Counted from the stretch's first letter, positions 34,174-46,825 are shown. The stretch is 64,000 bases of DNA from Magnolia sinica (GCF_029962835.1 NC_080586.1:70247001-70311000), one strand, 5' to 3'. Program-made: numbers and translations. Notes: generated from the sequence alone by a model not told the origin.

Positions 34174-36518
34174 TACATAATGAAGCAGTGTTTATGGATT
34201 CTTACACGTGACAACTTACTTGTCAGATTGAGCCCATTTTTCTAGAGAAGATGTAATGTTCATTAGAGTAAAGAATCATTAAGAACAGAGCATGAATATT
34301 ATTAGGATAGAGCCTATGAGGTTTGGTAGAGCTTTATATATACTAAGGTATTTAAAATACAAAAATCCATCATTTGCTCAAAGATCTAGTTACTAAATTT
34401 ATAGAAAAAAAGGCTCCAACAGATTTATAACGGCTAGTCTTCGGTCACACGAGTGCATGTTCAGTCACACTGAAAAGGTTCGGTCGAATCGATTTTAGAT
34501 AAGATGGTCATTAGACAAATTTGAGCACTTTCAGTTGCATTGAATGTGGTCTTCGGTTGCACCGAAAATGGTCTTCGGTGAGACCAAAGGTGGAGCTCAA
34601 TTGCTGTCGAATTATCTGAAATTCTATCCCAGCATGATGTCCTATTTTAACCATTTTCGATCAGACAGGTAGGTTTGGTAGAACTGAAGGTTGCCGAAAT
34701 TGTGCAATTTTTTCAACAACACAGAACCTCTAAAGCCAATCTAAGGATGGTCAATTTATGGTCATATGGCTTAAGAGATGTTCAATTAAGAGTTTACCTA
34801 TTGGGTTTAAAATCATATAAAGGTTTATGTTGTTTTGGATCAAAGGTTAGGGTCACCAAGGTACCTCATATACATGTTTTTTTACTAATTGATGATCCAC
34901 ATTCACTTGTTTCTTTGGTCTTCAGCTTTCGAAGGCTCAACCGACTACATGACACAAGGACTCACGTGATTGATGTTCACAACCCCAGGTGTAGGGCTAC
35001 GATGTAGTAATAATCTCGGTGAGACTAAGGTCAAATCTACAGGGACTAATCTTGTGTGTTTTTTGAAAGCAATTAGAACTAGAACTAGAACTAGAACTAA
35101 AAGAAGATGAAAACCTAAGTCTGGAAGTATAGAGAGTAATTATGGGAGATTTAATGAAAAACTTAAGAAATTCAAAGGTGGAAAACTAGGGTTTCCAAGG
35201 ATCCACTTGTAGACATCGGGGAGATCTATGCTTGATTCAATGACGCAACTGGAATCAGAGTCTCATCTTATCCAATTGGAAAATATCTCAGTAAAATCAA
35301 ATTTGAACTTCCTTTGACCTAATTCTCAATGGAAGAGCGGTGTGAGAACTAGTGATTCCATCACAAAATCATGCCCATGAGACAATGGCTCACAACAGGA
35401 TTTATCAATCCCACAATCAATCCGAGAGAATTATGAAAATTAGGGACGATTCCATCATCCAACCATGCCCAAGGGATGATGGTGAACAACAGGATTTCCT
35501 AGATCCACAATCCCAAAACATAAAAAGAACATACTCAAAGTTATCGCAAATCCATTGTAATTTAAGTGATCACAACAAACTATTAAAAACTAAAAGTATT
35601 TCTTATAATCAAACTATAATCAAAGATAGTTCAACTTAAACATAAATCAAAACAATAGAAAATATCCCATCACACTACCAGCTTCACCTCTTAGCCCTAG
35701 CTAAGAGGTTTAGCCAACCATAGACATGATTGAACTAAAATCTCTTAAGAAAAGCATAAAAACAACTAAGGAAATGGAAGAAAAAATCTTGGCGACGGCT
35801 TCTCGACACTTTTGCTCTATTCCACAAACACTAGAAGATGCCTAGGAACATCTAGGAAGTCCTATTTACAGTTGTGGAACTCTAACTTTCGCACCTAATT
35901 GGAAAACTCTAAAAATCGCCTCAAATTTACGCAATTTCCCAAAATCGCCTCAAATTCACTCTGCGCAATTTCACAGAATGACCAAGAATTTCAGAATATG
36001 CTTCTTCAGGACACTTTCAGGAATATGTTTGTTTTCAGGACAATTTCAGGATTCCTTTTCTTCACTTCAAATATTTGATTCTCTTCATTCCTCACTTGAT
36101 TTTCTTGGATCTTTAGCATGTGAATTCTTCAATCTTGGCTTTCTAAGATCCATTCCTTGTCTTGGTGATTCTTGAGCATCAAATTCATGCTTTTAGCACC
36201 CTTTTCAATCCAAGCTCTTAAATTCACCTTGTAACACAAACATGATTAAAATAAAACATTGAGTATTATCATATTCATAAAACCAAGTAATAAATGGGGG
36301 ATAATATGCAATATTTGACCTTCAACAATTGACAGATAGGATGCATAAATCAATGAACTAACAGTAAGGTCATAGGATTTGTATATATAGTTGTGCATGT
36401 ACTCTAACAACAATAATGAATAAAAAAAAAAATCTATTTAGAAAGCAATTGATGTAATTTACACAATCCTTAAACCCCTATATTCTTAAACTTTGTTTAA
36501 ATAGTTTAGTAAACTTAA
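34174..36518. other. Unassigned repeat-derived sequence
   Basis: No convincing coding region. 34438-34590 carries repeated TTCGGTCACAC/CACCGAA blocks, comparable in style to the palindromes of the Copia LTRs. 35063-35102 has a short (GAACTA)n run. 34980-35050 (GTAGTAATAATCTCGGTGAGAC) and 36230-36310 look like ends of an unidentified retroelement. Boundaries cannot be set. Confidence 0.4.
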
Positions 36519-36523
36519 TAAAA

Positions 36524-37187
36524 TGTAGAGCCCCTCCTTATGTGGAGGTGAGACCCACATGTGTGGACTTAAGTAGTCTTTTAGTGCCACATGTGTGTAG
36601 GGGTATTTTGGTTTTATGGCCAAGCAAATTAAAATAAGATAAAAGAGCGATTTTTGCCTAAAGTTAGTTCTAGCAACAAAATTGATTTTTTTTCTTTCTT
36701 AGAGAAAAAGAAGAATAAGAAGAAGTGAGAAAGGCTTTTGTAAAAGAGGAATAATAAGAGCCTTTGACCTCCAAAATCTTCGCATCCGGGTTCGTGAGGG
36801 TCCATACAACACCGATTTTTTTCTATATATTGTCTTCTCCAAGGCTTATGTTGGGGTTTTCTATATTCCCTAGTTAGTGAGAAATTCATTTCTTTATTGT
36901 TGCTTTTAATCTACCTTTGGGTGATATAGTTTGGACATCCAAGAAAAGTTTTTGGATGATTGTACTTCCATTATTTATACTGTAGTGAATTTGGCCCGAA
37001 CTAGGTTATGTGGTTTTTTCCTTCACATCAGTAAGTTTTTCACGTAAAAAATCTTAATCTCTCTTGCATCTTACATGTTTAATGATTTGCTTATTTGTGT
37101 TATAAGCAGTTTTCATCATTTAAATATTTTATATTGTTAATCTCACTTATTTGCTCATAGAAGATAAAGGTGTGTAGTTTCCCAACA
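36524..37187 (+). mobile_element. Copia solo LTR, 664 bp
   Basis: TGTAGAGCCC...CCCAACA flanked by a perfect 5-bp duplication TAAAA (36519-36523 and 37188-37192). Near the end it carries TTTTTCACGTAAAAAATCTT, matching the U5 motif of Copia B. No internal sequence or second LTR is present, so it formed by recombination between two LTRs. Confidence 0.85.
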
Positions 37188-37192
37188 TAAAA

Positions 37193-38870
37193 ATAGTAAA
37201 CAGCTTCTTAATTGACTCAATTTTTTTAAATAACACAAATAATAACTTTAAGCATAACTGAAGTTCTTTAAACACTAAAACCCTCTAAAATGATAAAACC
37301 GTAACTAATAAAAAAATATTAAATTTTAACTTAAAAATCAAAATCGACCCCTAAGTCAACATTATTTTATAAAACTGTTCGGGAGCCAATTTCCTTAAGC
37401 ATTGACTAGCACGTAGAGATTGTTGATTACTTTCTAATGATATAGCATACGTGTGATTCCGATAAACATTGCAAATTTATAATTGTCGAAAGTTATAATG
37501 CACATTATGCTAATTTTTTAACCCATCTCGAGCCACATGGCCTGATTTTTCTCAATGTTAGTGCTCCATATGATTGCTTTAACTTGTTCCACATCTAAAG
37601 CATAAGAACATGAAGTTTGGAGGCCACCGCAGATTATGTGAAAAGCAAGGGTGTTGAGAGTGTAATCTAACAAAGTTTTGATTTAATAGTTACCACTAAT
37701 CTTCTGACGTAGGGATGAACGTGGTGAGGTTGATCACTGTCTTCCTCAAGGATAACTACTCCAAATCCATGGAGCTTCTTTGGACTCCTCACAAAGATTC
37801 CTCTAATACACGAGGAAAAATAGAAAAGAATATAAATAAATTCTAATAAATTTAAATTTTCATTGATAGATAATAAAAATTAATATACAACCCTTTAAAT
37901 AGTGATACCAAACCTTAGAAGAAGTTTCAGAACCAAACTCCAACTCAAACTCCCTAAAATTCGTAACTTATTATAAATAGTAAATTTACTATTTATAGTT
38001 AGTGTCCTATTTGGCTTAACCACTTTATTCTCCTAATCTTTCTAAGAACTTTTCATATTGGACACAACTCCTAAAGCTCAAAAGATGAAGAGTTATAATC
38101 AAACTAAAACTTACTATAAATAGTAAAAATGGAAATAAAATGGATTTTCGACCGTTGATATGATGGAATCTTGCAAATTCAGCATGGGTAACCCGGAACA
38201 TCCGGGTTGGTTGGATAAAGTAGCTTCTCCTATCCCAAAATCATATATGATACGTCAAGTAACTCATTCCAGTTTGCAAGATATGCCTGTTGTAAGGTTC
38301 TAACAGTCCGGATCACCTCTGCCTCTAATCGGACCTTCTCTAGTCCATCTTTGACATGAATGTATCCATGACCCACTCTAAGTCATCTTCTGAATGTTAT
38401 ACCCTACTTCTAAGCTTGGAAAATCATTGAAATTGATACGTACCCCTATTCATATGTTTCACCATTTCAGGACACAATTATAACAGGTCAAGCCAGCAAC
38501 ACACCCTGCACTGTAATCTCTGTCAATGGCTTTGTCGTGCCATGACACCAACTGAAATGCTGTATTTTCTCTCTCAGTGGTGCATTTGTTACATGGACAT
38601 CTTTGTATACTTTTGAACCTCTAGATTGAGTCATAAGTGTTGTAGAAGATGGATCAGAAGGCTGATCCCGTGTTGTGCAAACTGTTTTAGTACTTTGTTA
38701 GAGATCTAGTTTATGCTTGAGGTGACGTAATCTTTAATGTACTATTGAATTGTTTGGTTGCTCATTTAAGTGGCGCAAATTCTAGAAACCTCAAGTCCTT
38801 TGATGCATTAATTGAGCGTGAGAACTCCACGCAATTGTTGCAGGAGTAAATGCAAGTAATTCAAAATTAT
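37193..38870. other. No recognisable feature
   Basis: A/T-rich, non-coding. No open frame with family similarity and no clear boundary. Possibly old retroelement sequence. Confidence 0.4.
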
Positions 38871-38885
38871 GTAGAGTTGTAAATG

Positions 38886-39062
38886 GGTCCTTACTCTTGC
38901 TCGGGTGGTAGACTCTTAAGAGTTTCAACACCTAGTCAAGGGTTCAAGTACCCATAGGTGGTGAAATTCCACTACGGTGTGAGTTTGTAGGGTCTGTGTG
39001 CATGTGTGAAAAAAAAAAAAAAATTTGTGTGTAGGGTCTCTGTGCATGTGTGAAAAAAAATT
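38886..39062 (+). mobile_element. tRNA-derived SINE with 15-bp target duplication
   Basis: GTAGAGTTGTAAATG is repeated perfectly at 38871-38885 and 39063-39077. The element between has an A box (GCTCGGGTGGTAGA, about 38899-38912) and a B box (GGGTTCAAGTACC, 38940-38952), the internal RNA polymerase III promoter, 40 bp apart. It ends in A-rich tails. The 3' part ('tagggtct.tgtgcatgtgtgaaaaaaa') is present twice, so the tail region is duplicated. Confidence 0.9.
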
Positions 39063-39283
39063 GTAGAGTTGTAAATGATTTAGATCCAAAGGTACTGTAC
39101 ATGATTTAGATCCAAAGGTTAGTAATATGCACTATTTGAATATGAGAACTTCAAGCTTAATTTATTGATGTGGCAATACTTGTTGATTTTTTAGGTAAAA
39201 AATACGGTGAAAATTAAAGATTTTTCAAAATTTCACACCAAGTCCCGAGTTCAGCGCACCACAAGGAAGATTTTTTTTATTGA

Positions 39284-39284
<1 letters not shown>

Positions 39285-39348
<64 letters not shown>
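39285..39348. repeat. (AT)n microsatellite
   Basis: About 60 bp of AT dinucleotides directly left of the MITE. A shorter (AT)n lies on the right side at 39896-39922. Confidence 0.97.
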
Positions 39349-39351
<3 letters not shown>

Positions 39352-39893
39352 AAGGTACTATGCGGTCGACCTCACGAGTCCGTCCCATGAGGTCGAGCTG
39401 TGTGGGCCCCACCATGATGCGTTTCGAACATCTACCCCATCAGTCAGATGCACCATTCCATCGTGGGCCTAGATCTCAAAAATCAAGTCAATCCGTGACT
39501 TGTGTGTGTCACACCACATACAGAAGTGGGGAGGGGCCGTGCACCATTAAAACATTCATAATCATTTTTTGGGCCCATCGAGATGTGGTTTGCAAATCCA
39601 GCCCATCCATTATGTGTGTCCCACTTGCATGAGGGTTCAGACCAAGTTTTAGCAGCATTCAAAACTTAGGTGGGCCCCACTAAGTATTTTTATATGTTTT
39701 AACGGTGTCTTCACATGGTTTTAGATGGTATGACCCACCTGAGTTCCGTATACGGCTGATTTTTGGGATATCCCATAATTTAGAGGTGACCCATCAAATG
39801 CACAGTGTTGATGGTCGACACGCTTCACAGTGGGGCCCACACAGCTTGACCTCATGGGAGCTTATCGTGAGGTCGAGCGCATAGTACCTTTTC
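39349..39893. mobile_element. MITE with ~85-bp inverted ends inside an (AT)n tract
   Basis: GAAAAGGTACTATGCG at the left pairs with CGCATAGTACCTTTTC at the right. Similarity continues for about 85 bp, including GTCGACCTCACGA and AGCTGTGTGGGCCCCAC. TA dinucleotides on both sides fit insertion at TA. The inside is G/C-rich with GTGGGCCCCAC words and no coding region. Confidence 0.88.
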
Positions 39894-39895
39894 CC

Positions 39896-39922
<27 letters not shown>

Positions 39923-39926
<4 letters not shown>

Positions 39927-40613
39927 AATTAGTGATTTCTTGTTATACATGGGTTAGAAAACATAAGAGAGTTCTCCAGATCCCATGTTATTAGTTGTTA
40001 GGTAAGTTAAAACTCTATGGCATGACAATTGCCTATATAGGCATCTTTTAAGTAGTTCCAAAACTTTATAGAGGTCTCCAACCTTACCTCAAGTTTAAGG
40101 GATTCTTTAGAGAGAGTTCATTGATCTATGCCTTTAGAAGCCATCATATTTCTCCCAGTACGTATAGTTGGGATTCACAGTTTCACTCTTATCATTAGGA
40201 GAGGAAACCATTTGATATGGAGTAGTACGTAAGTGTCAACACCCCACTCAAGTTGAGAGAGACTACTTCATAGGAATCAGGCCAAACTTCAAAATCAGAG
40301 TTCTAATTAACCTGAAGAAGCACCACAAAACTAAACAGGTTGGATGGAGAACATTCTCACAACTCCCGGACATAGCCAAAAACAGTAAAAAGGGAACCTG
40401 CAAAATTTGGATTTCCACCAATTACATGGTCCACCCAAAGTTGCCAAACGAAAACCAGATGACTGATGTGGAAACACAGAGTAAACTGGCAACGTCCAAA
40501 AGGTCCACTTACTAGCATGACAGCTCGTATCATCTGAAAAATATCTCGAGAAATGCAAAACAGCCACGTAGGCCACCTGTGGGAAATGCATTTCTACTAG
40601 TTAGACTACACCA
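39923..40613. other. No recognisable feature
   Basis: Non-coding sequence between the MITE and the CACTA-like element. No family recognised. Confidence 0.4.
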
Positions 40614-40630
40614 AAATGGTCATTTAGGAA

Positions 40631-40860
40631 CGGTTTCAAACCGTTCCTAAACCGTTCCTAAATGCTTCAGGAACGGTTTGAAACCGTTCCTAAATGAGGC
40701 GTCGCGGAAAACAGGAACAGTTCAAAACCGTTTTGGGTACCGTTTCAATTTTTAGAAACGAAATTTTAGGAACGGTTTTAAACCGTTCTGGTGCCATCAG
40801 TCACATTTTAGGCTCAATTTTAGAAACGGTTTTGAACGCTTATTAATGTTGCCAACGGTC
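40631..40860. repeat. Left subterminal repeats (AGGAACGGTTT/AAACCGTTCCT)
   Basis: At least six copies of GGAACGGTTT and its complement over 230 bp, often as near-palindromes. The matching right-hand set lies at 48404-48478. Confidence 0.85.
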
Positions 40861-41095
40861 AAATTTTAGGACGGAATTTTATGAACAATTTTAAATCCCT
40901 TTGTTCATTATATGAGAGAGAGAGAGAGTGGGGTATGTAATCTACTTGTATTATATGCCAGATAATTAATTACACAGAAGAAAAAAGACAATAAAATGAT
41001 TCACACTAATCTTTTCCTTCTTTTCTAGTATACATTTCAATTTCAATTCCAATTTCCAATTTCAATACAACATTTCATTTTCAGGCTTCTATAAT

Positions 41096-41674
41096 CCAAC
41101 AATTCCTTGCTCATGTTCTTCATTTCTTTGAGTTCTCCGTGGTAGTTATCCAACTGCAAAGAATCCATTTTGAGGCCAACATCAAAAAACACGAGAACCA
41201 TAGTTTCGGTAAAGAGAGAGATTGACAGATTAATCCATTTCGCTTGCTATCAATCATATACCGGGAAGTTGATACGAGTTGAAGGTCCCCAATACTTGAG
41301 CGTCGCTAAGTCGTAAGCTCTTGCAGCTTTCTCTTCAATATCATACCCCCCTACAATCCACAAATGGCAATAAAAGGTACAATAAATAAACAAGATATTG
41401 TATTGGATGATTAAAGAAAATTTCAAAAACTTAAAAAGGAATGAAAGAGAAGGCTCCCCCAAATAAACTGCTAGGCATTCGATTGGATTGCAATCGCACA
41501 TGCAAAAAACCGGACAAACCACATATCTTAGCAGTCAGGCCAACAATTCAAAAGTGAAAGGGAAAAATCAACAATGCTGAAAATGGTCATCCCCCTATTG
41601 TTTTACTAACCTTGCCTTCCTTCTTGCAACTATTGTCCCATAGATGGGCTTCATATCTACCAGTCCACCTATGC
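41096..41674 (-). pseudogene. ANT/AIL-type AP2 transcription factor, captured exon fragments
   Basis: Four exon pieces on the minus strand spell part of the first AP2 repeat. 41611-41674: [20 protein letters not shown] with acceptor CAG and donor GTTAGT. 41459-41467: the 9-nt micro-exon giving V-Y-L. 41262-41350: [14 protein letters not shown]...[11 protein letters not shown] with acceptor TTGTAG and donor GTATAT. About 41096-41153: LDNYHGELKEMKNMSKEL with acceptor TTGCAG. Codon phases agree across all junctions. The micro-exon donor reads GG instead of GT, and the SRKGRQ segment normally between KKEG and VYL is not seen. There is no second AP2 repeat and no start, so it cannot encode a working factor. 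The family (AINTEGUMENTA-like) is clear; the exact member is not. Confidence 0.88.
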
Positions 41675-42322
41675 CTGATATAAATAAAACCAAATAGCCT
41701 TATTATAAGCAAAATAGAAAGCAATGAAAATAAAATAGAAATGGGAGCAACCCACAGGAAAATAAAAATGTATCATTGGAAGCATCACACATAAAAGAAC
41801 AAGACACCCAAGAGAAAAATATCAAAAACAAGAACAACATTAAAATAAGTGGATTTTCCAAGAAAAGCTGACATGTCTCAAGAAAAAAATACACTTAGCC
41901 AATTCAACCAGGTTCATGAAGTTGTGGGTTCAATGAGAAACTTTCTCAGGTTCATGGTAACTCAATGGAGTCTTAAACTTAGGCGAGTCGAAGAACTCAA
42001 CTTGTAGAAGCTAGGCCCATATTCTTTTTATTTATTTATTTATTTATTTTGCACTACCTATAGCTTATATTCTTCTTGGAAATTTAAAAATTAAATTAAT
42101 TGACTCGCGGAGTTCCAAGTTCACTCGGCCTGGTTAACCAGTTCTATTTTTCAAACCTTTTTGAGCATGGGTATCAACCAAGAATTGTGAGCTAATGAAA
42201 TACCATGAAGAGATTAAATCCTTTTTAATCATCCAGTTGCATGCCAAAAGTCTAATAAAATCTTTACAAAGTGGGGACCACCTAAAGTGACGCCTAGCAT
42301 GGAATGTTGAATGCTTGCATGA

Positions 42323-42325
<3 letters not shown>

Positions 42326-42399
<74 letters not shown>
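42326..42399. repeat. (AT)n microsatellite
   Basis: About 70 bp of uninterrupted AT dinucleotides inside the CACTA-like element. Open frames of Tyr-Ile repeats here are artefacts. Confidence 0.97.
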
Positions 42400-42404
<5 letters not shown>

Positions 42405-42599
42405 AATCTGAGAAACCAACCTAAATTGGGTGTTGGGAGACATGTTTGCAGCTCTGGCATTGTAGCCTCAGCACAATCTTTTTCATAGTTTCACCTGTAA
42501 GATAGATCTAACAAAATGGCATTACAAAGTTCGGGGGCAAAGCAAACTGACATGGTAGGTGCAGTAAATCGACAAACAGCAGAAAGACATCCAGTAAAT

Positions 42600-43215
42600 C
42601 GACAAACAGCAGAAAAAAAAGGGTCTCACTTGGGAGAATAGCTATAGCAGACAGACATCCAGTAAATCGACAAACACGTTGTAGCAACATCTGCAAGTCA
42701 CGATAATGCCTCAATCTGCCATTATCAGTAGAAACACTGAACATGTCTTCTGTTTCGCTCCACCAAAATGTACAAGCATAGGGCCTGTTTGGTGTTGCTT
42801 CTAGAAATGGAAAAAATGATTCCAATAAACACTTCTCTGGAATTGTTTATTTAGAATTGCTCATGCAAAATTCATTCCCAATAAACAAGTTTAGTAATCA
42901 AATTTACTGAAGGAGCACCTTTGGAACAGAAACAGATATTTTATGTACCTGGTCTTTTAAAACATGTTTCAGGATTCCTGGTATTCCCTGGAACCCATAC
43001 ATCAGTAGTTACCCTCCCTTCATTTTTCTGCAAATCAACAAAGAAACTGTTCATGTCAATAAGAAATATCCACCCAGCATACAGTAATTTGCAAAGAAAA
43101 AGTAACGGACTAAGAAGGAGAATTGATTTTCTTCAGATGCTTTCTCACCTTCGTATTATCAGGACCAGCTTTCTGCCTCGGCATCATGTGGAGGCATGGG
43201 GCGAGGACCTGTTTA
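42600..43215 (-). pseudogene. Exon-like blocks of an unidentified gene
   Basis: Minus-strand blocks with splice-like borders: 43147-43206 (acceptor AAACAG, donor GTGAGA), about 42950-43028 containing VTTDVWVPGNTRNP, and about 42625-42770 containing TFWWSETEDMFSVSTDNGRL. I do not recognise the proteins and cannot show they belong to one gene. Listed because their position between two recognisable captured genes suggests further captured sequence. Confidence 0.35.
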
Positions 43216-44238
43216 CAATTTCATTTTCCTGTGAAAATGAAAATGGAATGATTACAATTTCATTTACCTGTTTACTTTATATTTGAACACTGAAATGATA
43301 ATGATGGGCCCTTTACATTGAATTACATTGGAAATTGGAAAACCACACACGCCTTCAGTGCAAGTGGTTTATAGAGATGAATTGATGATGGACCATTACA
43401 GAATGAGAACAAACTTGTGTTACGGCACAAACCACTGGATGAACAATATAGATCTACATGGTAGTTTCATTGGTAGGTGGAAAAGATTGTATTTTACATA
43501 TATGTTGTTCCCTCTGCACGTAAGTTACTTTTCTTCGCAACTTTTTTACTTCTTTTAGTTTCATCTGCTAAGGGTTTTTTTTTTTTTTTTTTTACAACTT
43601 TTGAACTCTTTTCAGTCTTGACAAAATACAAGGATGACTCGTCTAGTTTCTTGCATTAATGATGAAGAATTTCACAAAATTAAATAAATAAATCTCAAAA
43701 ACGGGGGCATATCAAAATTCATCATGGTGGTTACCCATTTTAAACAGGTTGCTTTTGTGCTTGATTATCACTGATCATGCTGGCTGGAATATAGCCAGAA
43801 TTCTTGTGATAACTCCCAAACTAGTAACCTGACATGACCCAACCCAACCTGAACCAAATACATGTGATTATTTATTCCCAACCTAAACTAAATGCATGTG
43901 ATTATTCCCAACCCGACCCAAGGACCTTGACAAACTGACCAATCCGACCCAATTCAGGTCAACCCAAACCCAAGTTGCAGCCATAGTCATGGTATTAGCA
44001 GAAGATGCTATCTGAAGCACATATCCCTTGCAAAAATTTAAGTTCCCCCAAACCATAACAGAAAATCAAGCACATTCTTATGCATGATAAATACTAATGA
44101 TTTTATTGTCTGCCAACAAATATGAAGTATATTTGATTTCAACAGAGTATTATTGCAAGGATTTCGTCATCCTGAAGACACTAAGAACTGATAGGCAAGG
44201 CATAATAGATAATCATGTTCTGACATGTTGAAAATTAC

Positions 44239-44325
44239 CGGATCTAATTTGCAAGAGGTATCAAGTTCGGGTAATAGGGAAGCAGGAGGTCTCCTCATAC
44301 TCATTGCAAAAAGTGATGTTTCGAC
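44239..44325 (-). pseudogene. Exon-like block, phase 0, unidentified gene
   Basis: An 87-bp open block on the minus strand lies between an acceptor (TTATGCAG) and a donor (GTAATT). It encodes 29 residues starting VETSLFAMSMRRPPASLLPE. The clean splice borders and open frame suggest a real captured exon. Family unknown. Confidence 0.45.
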
Positions 44326-46737
44326 CTGCATAATGTAAGCTTATCATCAGCACTGGACATTGACCATTGACAATCTAAATAAGCTTCTAATAGCATGGAA
44401 ATGAGTACAATGTTAGACCTCTTCAGCAGCAAAAGATCACCAAACAAAACCTACTTTTTCCTATACCATTGTACATTGTCTAAAGGCTCTTTGAATTATA
44501 TGTAAAATGATGAAAGAAACCAATGTTGTGCCAATGCTCTCTTTGGGCGGGTCTTCTCACATACGGTGATGCAGATGCTCATGTTGTTATCTGACACTAA
44601 TAATAAATGTGAGGGTTTCCATGACTCACCATCCCAACATGAAGTCGACTAACAGTCTAAACGCGTATTGTGATCGTCGACAGACTGTTAGAGATTTCAA
44701 TATACAATATATAAATTAATATATATATGTGTCTGTGTGTGTGTGCGCGCGCGCACGTGCGCACTTGTCTGTGGAAGGAAAAAAGAAAAAAGAAAAAAGC
44801 AAAAAGGACACAGATAAGCATACTAGCAGCAAACTTTATATAACTATGTGTTAATGTCTATAGAAGAATTAAATGTACAATGTTCACAATCAAGCTTCCT
44901 TTATTTATTACAACTAGTAGAAGACTGGCATTTTGTCGAACATGTCAAGTTAACAAAATTTACTGCCTTGCGTATACAGTTTGTGTAATGAGAACTAACC
45001 TTCAAATGATGTGTTTCTTAATCCTGCAAAAATGGCAGATAAAGAATTCAAATGAGCATATGTTAGCTAGATTGGATCACAATTAAAAACAGAATGCAAA
45101 TATGTCAACAGAACTTGATGGAATACTGCATATGCACCACTCCAAGTAATTCACAACATGAGTATACCAGATAAAAGAAGATCAGCAGCAAAAACATCTC
45201 TATCAAGGTCTAAAGGGAAAATTAATACATGAAACATGTACATTCTGTATCAACAGCTATGCAAATAAGTAGATGAGATGAATAGCTTAAATATCATGCA
45301 ATATCGAGTAGACTTGCCCAGTTGCAATCAGTACTGGCCCTAGAAGCGACGAATCCATGGCCAATTCAGGCATGTACCAAAGACTCATGCATATCAGCAA
45401 AGTCGTACAGGCAACTGGTCCATGTCAAAGAAGCCAAACATGGATCATGCAAACCAAAGTTTTGAACAGATTCAGTGTGGCTTGCCTGAATCATACCAGT
45501 TTCTGGAATATGACTAGGACTGACCACTAACCAAGTGAGTCTGGGATTTTAGACCCTGCTACATGCAAGGTCATGTTTATATAAGTAAAATGATTCAGCA
45601 ACCTGAGAAAGATATCTATATGATGAAGAAAAGGTGAGTGTTCTGACATTAGCAGTGACATTATCTTTGTAAAACATAGATATCTAAATAGCTAATAAGA
45701 AAAAGTGACTTCTATCAATCCATTCTATGCAAAGAAAAAAGTGATGACTGAATTGGCTGTATTGGCACTGACACCTTTTTCCAATAAAAACAATATTAAA
45801 TTACCATTAGTCACTAGCCAATGGCTCTTTGGATGACACACTTACCCCAAGCAGGCCCCATCGAATGAATCGCTCAGTGACTCATTGGAACCCATGTCTA
45901 ATAAACGAACTACTTGTTCTTCTCACAAAAGAAGCTAAGTAAAAATGTACGAACTCAGATTTTGAAAAGTTTGCTACCTCCAAACACATTGTTTCACACA
46001 GCACATGTGCCAATCTAGCAAGTGTGTGGGACATCAGAGTGGTGCATAAGTATCATGCAATATATATCACGATGAGCCTCACAGCACCAACGGCACCTAC
46101 TGTGTTGGATGGTGGTGGGGTCAATCTGCTTCCACCGATTGAACTTGGGACGTAGATTAAGTAGTGAGGCTCTCACCCCCATCAGCTGTGGTGGGGTGAG
46201 TTAGTGAACTTTAATTGGTGTGGCTGTACATTATCATAGATGGCTGGGAACCTTCTATTTTGTTATCGGTTTTCAGCTGATGTAGCTGGGCCCATTTCTT
46301 ATGGTGCACAGCTTTACCAATCAAATCTCCCTGTGTTATACTGTGACGAGGGCCTCACTACCTAAATGAGATATTGGTCGGCGCCCTGTTTTACATAGGC
46401 CACTTCAAGCATTGGCAATCCAGCATGCTAAGAGCCCGAATCCATCGATCCATTATCGAATCAAAACAGCTAAATAAATGGTTGCAAGACTAATATTCTT
46501 CTGAGACTTATATGTAAATGCCTACATTGACTCACAATGCAACTTATTGCTTGTACCTGAAAGTACTAACAAAAGAATGGCAGTAAAAGCAGATAAAAAT
46601 AGATCTAATCATCAACTTGAAACATCTATTTGACATGCCTCACCTTGGATTGCTAATCATTCTAAAGAAATGCTTTTGTCACACGATGATAAACATAAAC
46701 AAACATTTTCCAGACATTTACAAATATTTTCATGTAC

Positions 46738-46825
46738 CTGAAATCTAAATCTTTCACAGAGGCATGGGCATCAGGCTGATCAAGGACTTCCATACTAGCC
46801 ACTTGAAAACTCTTAAATGGCCATC
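46738..46825 (-). pseudogene. SEC12/PHF1-type WD40 protein, captured exon with 1-nt deletion
   Basis: An 88-bp block on the minus strand between acceptor TGTAG and donor GTACAT. It starts DGHLRVFKW and then, in another frame, continues SMEVLDQPDAHASVKDLDF. Together these match the WD40 region of plant SEC12-like/PHF1 proteins (DGHLR.FKWPS...LDEPKAH), ER proteins that activate SAR1 for COPII vesicle budding. The frame change after the Trp codon is best explained by loss of one C. Only this exon is recognised. The assignment is from memory of the family. Confidence 0.6.

Noticed and set aside
41096-41674. A functional AP2 gene
   Set aside because: Only part of the first AP2 repeat is present, there is no start or second repeat, one splice donor is lost, and it lies inside a transposon-like unit.
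44740-44765. (GT)n(GC)n run as a promoter or Z-DNA element
   Set aside because: Short alternating purine-pyrimidine tract only. Nothing nearby is a gene it could regulate.
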